Source of the DNA: JAUUZT01 sp964654015
GTDB taxonomy: Bacteria > Chloroflexota > Dehalococcoidia > GIF9 > AB-539-J10
Assembly (NCBI GenBank): GCA_964654015.1
Contig: CAZZHQ010000016.1
Coordinates: forward strand, 1 to 37,324
Length of the DNA: 37,324 nt
Direction: 5' to 3'
The translations under genes were made by a program, and so were the position numbers. The notes below the pieces were generated by a model that saw nothing but the letters and a program-made list of their open reading frames with translations, searched no databases and was not told where the DNA came from. The first letter of the stretch is position 1. Each line of letters opens with the position of its first letter. Below, in pieces: positions 30,976 to 37,324 of the stretch.

Positions 30976-32223
30976 TCAGTAATCTAATGGTTTTAATGTC
31001 AGTAGTTGCTTGGCAATTTGAGGATATTTAGCTATGAAGAGCAACTCTTCTTGTACCAGAGGCTTCTGGGCCTCTACGTTGGCATATCTAACCAGTTCCA
31101 ATATTTCTCTCGCTTCATCAGAGTCTTTAAAGGACACCTCCATTTCCCCCATTATATGCCTGAATCCAGAAACGCCACTATATTCTCCAGAACATATCTC
31201 AGTGCCAGTTTGCACGAGTTCCGGCTCACCTCTTCCTATCTCAGAAAAATGGTACAGCTCATAATTAGAGGGGTCCTTTAATACACCATCAGCGTGTATA
31301 CCAGACGCATGAGCAAAAACATTAGTGCCGACGCCAGGCTGATTTATTGAAATAGGAACCCCGAAGGCGTAGCTGGCAAATTTTGCTATGCGCCATGCCT
31401 TAGTCAAATCGATTGGCCTACCAAGTTGATATTTCTCAGCAAAGCCTTTTGATTTGGTAATTGCTAAAACTGTGGATACGAGATCAGCATTACCTGTCCT
31501 CTCTCCTATTCCATTAACGGTGACATTAATGTAAGCGTCCTGCCCCCCATCTATAGCAGCCATAGCTGCAGCAATGGAATTAGCAACGGCCATACCAAGA
31601 TCGTTGTGGCAGTGAATGCCTATTGGAAGGCCCACGTTCTCAGCCAAAGTTTTAATAGCCTTATAGATAGAGAAGGGATTATCGTAACCCAGTGTATCGC
31701 AATACCTGATTCTGCAGGCACCATGTTCTTTGGCCGCTGAAGCATATTTGATAAGAAAATCCATATCAGTACGAGAGGAGTCTTCCGCATTTACTCCAAT
31801 ACTCTCTGCTCCGAGTGCCTTAGCAGCCTCAAGCGCATCAATCATCATTTCTAATATATCGTTTTTATCTTTTTTTCCTTTGAATTTGCCATTAATCATC
31901 TGGTCGGAAGTAGATATTGAAAGATTTAGATGCTTGATGCCAGGAACTAGTTTAAAAGTAGTCTCCACATCCGCGGGAGTTGCTCTAACCCATCCACCTA
32001 GTTGGATAGGCTTTAAAACCCCCATCTTTGCTAATTCTAGATTGGCTTGTAGATAAAAGGTTTCGTGTCTTGTAGTGGGGAAGCCAAATTCCGATTGAAA
32101 TATACCCATTTCATTGAGGTATATATTCACTATGGTCTTTTCCAGTTTAGATAGGCCAAGATTTGCCGTTTGAACGCCATCACGATTAGTTACATCAATA
32201 AAATAGATATTTTGATTAGCCAT
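30976..32223 (-). CDS. HMGL-like acyltransferase, candidate Re-citrate synthase (homocitrate synthase-like)
   Basis: This 415-residue member of the isopropylmalate/homocitrate synthase (DRE-TIM) family has the metal-binding IDVTNRDGVQT at the N-terminus and HCHNDLGMAVANS near residue 195-210, followed by VNGIGERTGNADL. It is shorter than LeuA and lacks its C-terminal regulatory domain, so it is not a leucine-feedback isopropylmalate synthase. In Dehalococcoides a gene annotated as homocitrate synthase was shown to be Re-citrate synthase, which makes citrate from oxaloacetate and acetyl-CoA; this gene fits that profile. The start is ATG 32223 behind GGAGGGA; the frame extends upstream but without any ribosome site. 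Homocitrate synthase or NifV remain possible. Confidence 0.75.
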   Translation of the reverse strand: MANQNIYFIDVTNRDGVQTANLGLSKLEKTIVNIYLNEMGIFQSEFGFPTTRHETFYLQANLELAKMGVLKPIQLGGWVRATPADVETTFKLVPGIKHLNLSISTSDQMINGKFKGKKDKNDILEMMIDALEAAKALGAESIGVNAEDSSRTDMDFLIKYASAAKEHGACRIRYCDTLGYDNPFSIYKAIKTLAENVGLPIGIHCHNDLGMAVANSIAAAMAAIDGGQDAYINVTVNGIGERTGNADLVSTVLAITKSKGFAEKYQLGRPIDLTKAWRIAKFASYAFGVPISINQPGVGTNVFAHASGIHADGVLKDPSNYELYHFSEIGRGEPELVQTGTEICSGEYSGVSGFRHIMGEMEVSFKDSDEAREILELVRYANVEAQKPLVQEELLFIAKYPQIAKQLLTLKPLDY

Positions 32224-32320
32224 ATATTCCCTCCTATCTCCTCCTCTTATATACTCTATACTCAAATGCTTACAAAATAGCTACAGTTCGTTGACCAAAA
32301 TAAGGCAGTTAGTATACCAT

Positions 32321-33376
32321 ATGTTCGTAGTGAAGTCATCAGTTAGAGCAGGAATTATTAATGTTACAGGATATATTGGAGCTGAAATAGCTCGTTTGTT
32401 GCATCAACATCCTCAGGTTGAGTTGAAGTCAGTGACTGGACGAAGCTCGGCAGGACAGGACTTGGGCAAGGTTTTTCCCCATCTGGAAAACACGGGACTA
32501 GTAATAAAACCTGACATTGATGAGGATATTGATATAGCTTTCTCTGCGATGCCGCATAAAACAAGTTTAGACGTGGTGTCTCAACTACTTGGAAAGGGAA
32601 TCAAGGTTATAGATGTAAGCGCGGATTTCAGGTTGAAAGATGCAAGCGAATATCCCAACTGGTATGGATTCAAACATCCCACACCTGAGCTGTTGAAAAG
32701 TGCAGTTTATGGATTACCGGAGATACACCGGGGTGATATTGCTGGTGCGTCTCTGATTGCGAATCCTGGCTGTTATAGTACCAGTATTATTTTGGCTTTG
32801 GCACCTATTGTTAAAGCTGGCCTTATTAAACCCGAGATAATAATTGATAGTAAATCCGGTGTTTCTGGAGCTGGCAGAACTCCAAGTATGACAACCAATT
32901 ACTCCGAGGTTAATGAAAATATATCTGCATACTCTCTGGGTGGGCACCGTCATCTACCTGAGGTGCAGCAAGAACTTGGTTTTCTTAATACAAATACTCC
33001 ATTGTCCATAACATTTGTACCACATTTGGTGCCAATAACTCGAGGTATTTTGAGCTCATGTTACGCAAAATTAAAGAATGATATATCTCTGGGAGATGAT
33101 GAGCTTAATGATAAGATTCGGCGGATCTATACTGATTTTTATAAAGATGCTCCTTTTGTTAAGATAGTGGGTGAGCCGCCTAAGACAAAACATGTATGGG
33201 GTAGCAATTTATGCCTTATTTACATAACAGTTGACAGGAGGACAGGTACGCTTATAGTCATATGCTGTATTGATAATTTGGTGAAAGGTGGAGCGGGGCA
33301 AGCTGTTCAGAATATGAATTTAATGTTCAATTTTCCTGAGACTGCTGGACTTGAAGCTCTATCAATTTACCCGTAG
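32321..33376 (+). CDS. argC: N-acetyl-gamma-glutamyl-phosphate reductase
   Basis: ArgC reduces N-acetylglutamyl phosphate in arginine synthesis. Numbered from ATG 32321, the catalytic cysteine is Cys151 in NPGCYST and the His in HLVPITRGI is His235. GLPE, SGVSGAGR and GGHRHLPE motifs are present. In the nucleotide-binding loop, which usually reads GIVGATGYTG, the second glycine is asparagine (GIINVTGYIG), a notable change. The start is uncertain: TTG 32291 and GTG 32330 are alternatives and none has a good Shine-Dalgarno. No other arginine gene is in the window. It is divergent from the Re-citrate synthase-like gene, 97 bases away. Confidence 0.93.
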   Translation: MFVVKSSVRAGIINVTGYIGAEIARLLHQHPQVELKSVTGRSSAGQDLGKVFPHLENTGLVIKPDIDEDIDIAFSAMPHKTSLDVVSQLLGKGIKVIDVSADFRLKDASEYPNWYGFKHPTPELLKSAVYGLPEIHRGDIAGASLIANPGCYSTSIILALAPIVKAGLIKPEIIIDSKSGVSGAGRTPSMTTNYSEVNENISAYSLGGHRHLPEVQQELGFLNTNTPLSITFVPHLVPITRGILSSCYAKLKNDISLGDDELNDKIRRIYTDFYKDAPFVKIVGEPPKTKHVWGSNLCLIYITVDRRTGTLIVICCIDNLVKGGAGQAVQNMNLMFNFPETAGLEALSIYP

Positions 33377-33397
33377 AATTAATAGGATACATTGCAT

Positions 33398-33471
33398 GCC
33401 CTCATCGTCTAGAGGCCTAGGACGTCAGCCTTTCAAGCTGAAGATCAGGGGTTCGAATCCCCTTGGGGGCA
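33398..33471 (+). tRNA. tRNA-Glu (anticodon TTC)
   Basis: The acceptor stem GCCCTCA pairs with TGGGGGC (one G-U pair), and the anticodon arm is TCAGC-CTTTCAA-GCTGA with anticodon TTC. The T-arm GGGGTTCGAATCCCC is perfect. The discriminator A at 33471 is followed by TTT, so CCA is not encoded and must be added. It begins 21 bases after argC and may be cotranscribed with it. Confidence 0.95.
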
Positions 33472-33556
33472 TTTACTTTTTCCTTCAATACCACCGAAAA
33501 AAAACAGACTATTCCTCATTTCACTTGACTAAGGCCAGGAGGGAACCATGTTATTG

Positions 33557-34192
33557 TCATTCTTCCCAAGCATCTTTGCCTATAAGTGGTACAAAGAAAC
33601 ACCCGCCCAAATCTTCAATCACATCTCCATCCTTGTTTCGACTAATCTTCAGAAGTCTTTGTTCCCACCTGGAGCCGACTGGAATAACAAGACGCCCACC
33701 CCATGCTAATTGTCCTGATAAAGCCTTGGGCACGGAAGGTGCCCCTGCTGATACTATAATAGCGTCATATGGTGCTTCATCCAGCCATCCGAGAGTATCA
33801 ACAGCATGATGAACCTCAACATTTTGATAACCAAGTTTCCTTAGCAGTAAACTGGAAGACTTCGCCAGTTCACCTATGCATTCAACTGTGACTACTCTTT
33901 TCCCAAGTTCAGACAACAGGGCAGCTACATAACCACTTCCGGTCCCGACTTCTAAAACCTTCTCATTACCATTAAGCTCTAAAGCCTGTAGCATCAAAGA
34001 CACCATGAAAGGCTGGGAGATAGTTTGACCCAAACCGATACTCAAAGGCCTATCATCATAGGCTGCGTCATAATACTCAGGAAGGACAAATTTCTCACGA
34101 GGAACTCGCTTTACAGCATCTATAACACGCTTATCCTGAATTTCCCAGTCGAGGTGGTTAAGCAAGCGAGTCCGAGCTTGTTGCAGATTCAT
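33557..34192 (-). CDS. pcm: Protein-L-isoaspartate O-methyltransferase
   Basis: Pcm methylates isoaspartyl residues in aged proteins so that they revert to aspartate. The 211-residue length is standard. The visible motifs are AYDDRPLSIGLGQTISQPFMVSLML (substrate region), the SAM-binding VLEVGTGSGYVAALL (82-96), and the post-motif YDAIIVSAGAPSVPKAL and GGRLVIPVGS. All family signatures are intact. It is downstream of a small membrane protein and xerC-like gene on the same strand, with gaps under 20 bases, suggesting one operon. Confidence 0.94.
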   Translation of the reverse strand: MNLQQARTRLLNHLDWEIQDKRVIDAVKRVPREKFVLPEYYDAAYDDRPLSIGLGQTISQPFMVSLMLQALELNGNEKVLEVGTGSGYVAALLSELGKRVVTVECIGELAKSSSLLLRKLGYQNVEVHHAVDTLGWLDEAPYDAIIVSAGAPSVPKALSGQLAWGGRLVIPVGSRWEQRLLKISRNKDGDVIEDLGGCFFVPLIGKDAWEE

Positions 34193-34209
34193 ACTTATAA
34201 TAAGGAATT

Positions 34210-34461
34210 TCAGCCAAGTATAAAGGATAGCACTACTAGAATAAGAACTATCGCTCCAGCGAGAATCCCTATTTGCCGCAGTTCACGTGGCAGATATTGA
34301 TAATGGTCATTATTAATTTGAGGCTTGGACATGCTGTTATTGGGTAACTGTTGTTTGTTAGCGGTAATTAAAGTTGATGAAGGAGAAATCGAATTCTGCC
34401 GCATCTTAGCCGCTGCCAAACGACGATTCTTTAATCTATCATTACGTGATTTTTTAGCCAT
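34210..34461 (-). CDS. Small single-pass membrane protein of unknown function
   Basis: This 83-residue protein has a basic N-terminus (MAKKSRNDRLKNRRLAAAKMR), a low-complexity Ser/Asn/Gln linker, and one C-terminal hydrophobic segment (about residues 65-82: IGILAGAIVLILVVLSFIL). That is the layout of a tail-anchored protein with a positively charged cytoplasmic part that might touch nucleic acid or ribosomes. I recognise no family. The gene lies 7 bases after the recombinase and 17 bases before pcm, and shares their strand, so it is very probably translated. Confidence 0.65.
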   Translation of the reverse strand: MAKKSRNDRLKNRRLAAAKMRQNSISPSSTLITANKQQLPNNSMSKPQINNDHYQYLPRELRQIGILAGAIVLILVVLSFILG

Positions 34462-34468
34462 ATATTAC

Positions 34469-35308
34469 CTACTTTAACGAGTGTTGTTTATAAATTCTGG
34501 TGCTAGAGATATAGGCATGCCCCAAAGCTTTCTGGACATCTTGAAGGTCCATGCCACTCTGTAATTTACGTGCAGCGAAGCTATGCCGTAAGGTATGGGG
34601 TGTAACTTTTATATCAAGTCCTGCTCTGGCAGAATAATTCTTAATAATCTGCCAGAACCCCTGACGAGTAAGCCTGCCCCCTCGACGATTAAGAAACAAT
34701 GCATCCTCTTTATCATTATATAATAAATCGAGTCTATCATTTCCAAGGTAATTCTTTAATTTCTGGCTAGTATCATAATCGATTGTAACGCGTCTTCTAG
34801 TGTTACGGTTAGTTAAGTATATACAAGATTGTTCTAAATCGATATTATTTACAACCAGGGCGACTAATTCACCAACTCGTAATCCTGTAGCATAAAGCAA
34901 TTCAAGCATGACTATGTCTCTTTTAGCTTCAGGGGTGTCCAATTTTGCGGGTTCACTCAATAGTCGGCGATACTCTAAGGCGGACAATAATTTGGGTATT
35001 TGCTTGTTAACCTTTGGGGAAACAAGATTTTTGGCTGGATTTTCCTTTATTCTGCCTGAATTTGCCAAGAATTTGAAAAAGGACTTGGCTGAGGCTATCT
35101 TTCGAGCTGTAGTTGCCGGTGAATAGCTTTTTCTTTTGAGGTCAAGAAGGTAACCTCGCAAAATGTCATCATCCCAGGAAGTCGCTCCAGCCGCGTCCGA
35201 AAAATCAAACAACTGATTCAGGTCGTTGCCATAGGCAGACAGAGTATTTGACGAGTAATTATTTTCCCTAGCTAAATACTCAAGGAAGGCCAATACATCT
35301 TTCTTCAC
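34469..35308 (-). CDS. Xer-type tyrosine recombinase with catalytic Lys replaced by Arg
   Basis: This 279-residue protein has the N-terminal SAM-like core-binding domain (about 1-90) and the catalytic domain. The active-site residues are Arg144 (ATGLRVGEL), His238 and Arg241 (HTLRHSFA), His264 (GHAYISS) and nucleophile Tyr273 (RIYKQ). The beta-hairpin lysine (usually GKG.K.R) is Arg168 here, in TNRNTRRRVTID, so the general acid is altered. It is slightly shorter than most XerC/XerD. It heads the operon with the small membrane protein and pcm. The role is probably chromosome dimer resolution; an integrase is less likely because no phage genes are near. No dif site was identified. Confidence 0.85.
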   Translation of the reverse strand: MKKDVLAFLEYLARENNYSSNTLSAYGNDLNQLFDFSDAAGATSWDDDILRGYLLDLKRKSYSPATTARKIASAKSFFKFLANSGRIKENPAKNLVSPKVNKQIPKLLSALEYRRLLSEPAKLDTPEAKRDIVMLELLYATGLRVGELVALVVNNIDLEQSCIYLTNRNTRRRVTIDYDTSQKLKNYLGNDRLDLLYNDKEDALFLNRRGGRLTRQGFWQIIKNYSARAGLDIKVTPHTLRHSFAARKLQSGMDLQDVQKALGHAYISSTRIYKQHSLK

Positions 35309-35340
35309 CGTTTCTCATTTTAGCATAAACTGGATTATTA

Positions 35341-35369
35341 TTGCTCGCAATAAAATCTACTGATACAAT
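35341..35369 (+). promoter_or_regulatory. Predicted promoter directly ahead of uvrC
   Basis: TTGCTC (35341-35346), a 17-base spacer and TACAAT (35364-35369) would start transcription at about 35376, one base before ATG 35377. The mRNA would be leaderless, in line with the lack of any Shine-Dalgarno at that ATG. The -35 box is weak. Confidence 0.4.
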
Positions 35370-35376
35370 AAATTTT

Positions 35377-37263
35377 ATGGTTCATGCTAATGTGGAGCAA
35401 CAACTAAAGGCCTTGCCTAACAGCCCGGGAGTCTATTTATTAAAAGATGTCGATGGATCAGTTATCTACGTAGGAAAAGCTACCAATTTAAAAAAAAGAA
35501 CAAAAAACCATTTTAATACTTCCAGTAATTTAACATTAAAAACTCGACATTTAATGTTGGAGACAAGCAATCTTGACTATATTGTTACCGGTTCTGCACA
35601 ACAAGCCTTAATACTGGAGTGTAACCTGATAAAGAAATTTAGCCCGCGATATAATGTGAGGCTTAAAGATGATAAAACATTTCCTTATTTAATAATCAAT
35701 ATTAATGAAGATTGGCCTGGTGTCTATGTAACCCGGCGCAGGACGAAAGGTGGAGCCAGATATTTTGGGCCTTTTGCCAGCGCTGGATCTGTACGAAAAA
35801 CATTAAAGTTAATTGAGAAAATATTTCCTTTTCGTTCTTGTTCGAAATATATTGATGGCACTTCTAAAAGGCCCTGTCTCGATTATTATATTCATAACTG
35901 TCTTGGTCCTTGTATCGGGGCAATAAGCAAGGATGATTATCAGAAAATGATAGAGCAGGTTATTCTATTTTTGGAAGGCAGACAAGAATTAGTGTTACAA
36001 GGGCTATTCCAGAAATTAATAAATGTTACCGAAAAATTGGAATTCGAAAAAGCCGCTTCAATCCGTGATCAAATTCAAGCGGTACGAAGAGTCATAGAGG
36101 GACAAAAAATTGCAATCGAACTAAATGGTGAACAAGACGTCATAGCTTTTGCGCAAAATATGGAGCGAGCTTATGTAGAGATATTCTTCATTCGCAACGA
36201 CAAACTTGTCGGTCACGATCATTTTATTATGGAAGGCATTTGTGATGATAACCCCAACGAAATTATTACGGGTTTTATAAAGCAGTATTATTCCAATGCT
36301 TCATACATACCAACGACGCTGTTATTGCAGCATCATGTAACTGAAAAGCCTGTGCTTGTTGACTGGCTTAGACAGTGCAAAGGCGATAAGGTACAGATTC
36401 AGGTTCCACGAAGAGGGGCAAAGAAACAACTGGTTAATATGGTAGCGAGAAATGCTGGCAATGGGTTGCTACTAAGCAAAGCGAATCAACCAAAACAAGA
36501 GCAAATACAGTTGGGATTACAGGAGTTACAGAATAGACTCAATCTGCCAAAAATTCCAACGAGGATAGAGTGTTATGATATTTCCAATATTCAGGGGATG
36601 TATGCTGTTGGCAGTATGGTTGTATTGGAGAATGGCTTACCTGAACCGTCCCAATATCGCCGTTTTCGAATTAAAACAACAACTGGACCTAATGATTATG
36701 CCATGATACAGGAAGTTTTAAAGCGACGCCTTGTTAGAGGCGTGCAACCGGATACGGGATATTTAGTGGATAAATGTAAAACGCGCGTAGGCGATATGGA
36801 AAATAATAGTCAATACATCTTACCTGAGACGGGGTGGACCAGATTACCATCTCTAATCCTTATTGATGGAGGCAAGGGGCAACTCAGTGCGGCGTTAGAA
36901 ATAATAAGAGAGCTAGAGGTCTCGATACCTTTGGCAAGCTTAGCCAAGGAAAACGAAGACGTTTTTATTCCAGACAGGAGTTCCCCAATCGATATTGCAA
37001 AAGACTCTTCTGCTATTTATATTCTTCAATCAGCAAGAGATGAGGCACATCGCTTCGCAATAAATTATCACCGTAAGCTTAGGAAAAAGCAGGGTACTAA
37101 CTCTATCTTGGAAGATATTCCTGGAATCGGACCGAAAAGAAAGAAAGCGTTGCTTAAAAAGTTTGGTTCAGTACAAGCTATGAAATTGGCTTCGGTTGAA
37201 GAAATCGGACAAATAGACTGCATGAATTTGACCTTGGCTAAAAAGTTAAAAGAATACTGGTAG
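35377..37263 (+). CDS. uvrC: UvrABC system protein C
   Basis: UvrC makes both incisions in nucleotide excision repair. The domains in order are the GIY-YIG nuclease (GVYLLKDVDGSVIYVGKATNLKKR, about 17-40), a cysteine-containing region CSKYIDGTSKRPCLDYYIHNCLGPC, the UvrB-binding UVR motif (EFEKAASIRDQIQAV), the RNase H-like domain (ECYDISNIQG and LILIDGGKGQL) and a C-terminal helix-hairpin-helix (IPGIGPKRKKALLKKFG). The length is 628 residues from ATG 35377. An upstream TTG at 35341 is in frame but lies within the likely promoter. The divergent gene is the Xer-type recombinase. The end of the window 60 bases later shows nothing recognisable. Confidence 0.95.
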   Translation: MVHANVEQQLKALPNSPGVYLLKDVDGSVIYVGKATNLKKRTKNHFNTSSNLTLKTRHLMLETSNLDYIVTGSAQQALILECNLIKKFSPRYNVRLKDDKTFPYLIININEDWPGVYVTRRRTKGGARYFGPFASAGSVRKTLKLIEKIFPFRSCSKYIDGTSKRPCLDYYIHNCLGPCIGAISKDDYQKMIEQVILFLEGRQELVLQGLFQKLINVTEKLEFEKAASIRDQIQAVRRVIEGQKIAIELNGEQDVIAFAQNMERAYVEIFFIRNDKLVGHDHFIMEGICDDNPNEIITGFIKQYYSNASYIPTTLLLQHHVTEKPVLVDWLRQCKGDKVQIQVPRRGAKKQLVNMVARNAGNGLLLSKANQPKQEQIQLGLQELQNRLNLPKIPTRIECYDISNIQGMYAVGSMVVLENGLPEPSQYRRFRIKTTTGPNDYAMIQEVLKRRLVRGVQPDTGYLVDKCKTRVGDMENNSQYILPETGWTRLPSLILIDGGKGQLSAALEIIRELEVSIPLASLAKENEDVFIPDRSSPIDIAKDSSAIYILQSARDEAHRFAINYHRKLRKKQGTNSILEDIPGIGPKRKKALLKKFGSVQAMKLASVEEIGQIDCMNLTLAKKLKEYW

Positions 37264-37324
37264 ACTTTTCTGTGCGGAGGCTGAGATACATAGGTAACAC
37301 CTGTGGTATGTTTAGTAAAGATAT

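Noticed and set aside
32224..32265. Upstream extension of the Re-citrate synthase-like frame (14 codons)
   Set aside because: It contains the ribosome-binding site of the ATG at 32223 and no homology to the family N-terminus.
37265..37324. CTGAGATA-like stretch after uvrC resembling part of a TPP riboswitch
   Set aside because: Only one short box matches; the second conserved box is not seen before the window ends, and no thiamine gene is present.

Overview
The window looks like chromosomal backbone of an AT-rich, single-membrane bacterium. The best guess is a member of the Dehalococcoidia (Chloroflexota). This placement is inference from gene content: a homocitrate-synthase-like enzyme resembling the Re-citrate synthase known from Dehalococcoides, a Vms1-like (VLRF1) peptidyl-tRNA hydrolase, a tiny DUF5679 zinc ribbon, a large Alu-containing SRP RNA, a DUF1385 protein beside the L21/L27/L31 genes, and no outer-membrane genes. 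No marker gene here settles the taxonomy.

Layout. (1) 1-450: the 3' end of a DegV-family fatty-acid-binding protein. (2) 0.57-5.3 kb, plus strand: a complete branched-chain-amino-acid-type (HAAT) ABC transporter, made of a lipoprotein, two permeases and two ATPases; the LivF-like ATPase lacks the catalytic Walker B glutamate. (3) 5.4-10.3 kb, minus strand: a fatty-acid elongation operon transcribed hadA-like, hadB-like, plsX, acpP, fabL-like, fabF, fabG. It holds every enzyme of one elongation cycle, with a MaoC-type dehydratase pair instead of FabZ and a FabL-type enoyl reductase. (4) 10.6-13.0 kb, plus strand: a divergent-PAP2 membrane protein, a rhomboid protease and a CCA-adding enzyme. 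(5) 13.1-14.8 kb, minus strand: ksgA-ispE. (6) 15.1-16.9 kb, plus strand: rplU-rpmA-rpmE, a terminator, then the DUF1385 protein; rplU appears to start at an ATC codon. (7) 16.9-18.7 kb, minus strand: hisA-hisI and rdgB. (8) 19.0-21.5 kb, plus strand: SRP RNA, rpsU-yqeY and a DUF1015 protein. (9) 21.5-24.9 kb: ribF (minus), a zinc ribbon (plus), a VLRF1 release-factor-like gene (minus) and a PflX-like radical SAM enzyme (plus).

(10) 25.1-28.4 kb is the most accessory-looking part. A decayed copy of the 3' half of a tRNA-Gly (25076-25124) lies 3.2 kb from the intact tRNA-Gly(CCC) (28315-28389), in the same orientation and on its 3' side. That is the geometry left by integration into a tRNA gene. 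Between them lie a cupin, an Imm17-like membrane protein, a 31-codon ORF, a DapA-family aldolase and an Ldh-family dehydrogenase; no integrase is seen. (11) 28.6-32.2 kb: a carboxymuconolactone-decarboxylase-family protein (plus), then on the minus strand a Re-citrate/homocitrate synthase-like gene followed by dhaK-dhaL. (12) 32.3-37.3 kb: argC and tRNA-Glu(TTC) (plus), pcm, a small membrane protein and a Xer-type recombinase with an altered catalytic lysine (minus), and uvrC (plus).

The strand changes often, so the window is a mosaic of short operons rather than one system. No IS element, CRISPR array or prophage is visible. Intergenic stretches are all under about 300 bases apart from the one holding the SRP RNA. 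The longest (10309-10573, 14823-15116, 18694-18982, 22455-22708, 28911-29184) show only the promoters listed or nothing recognisable.
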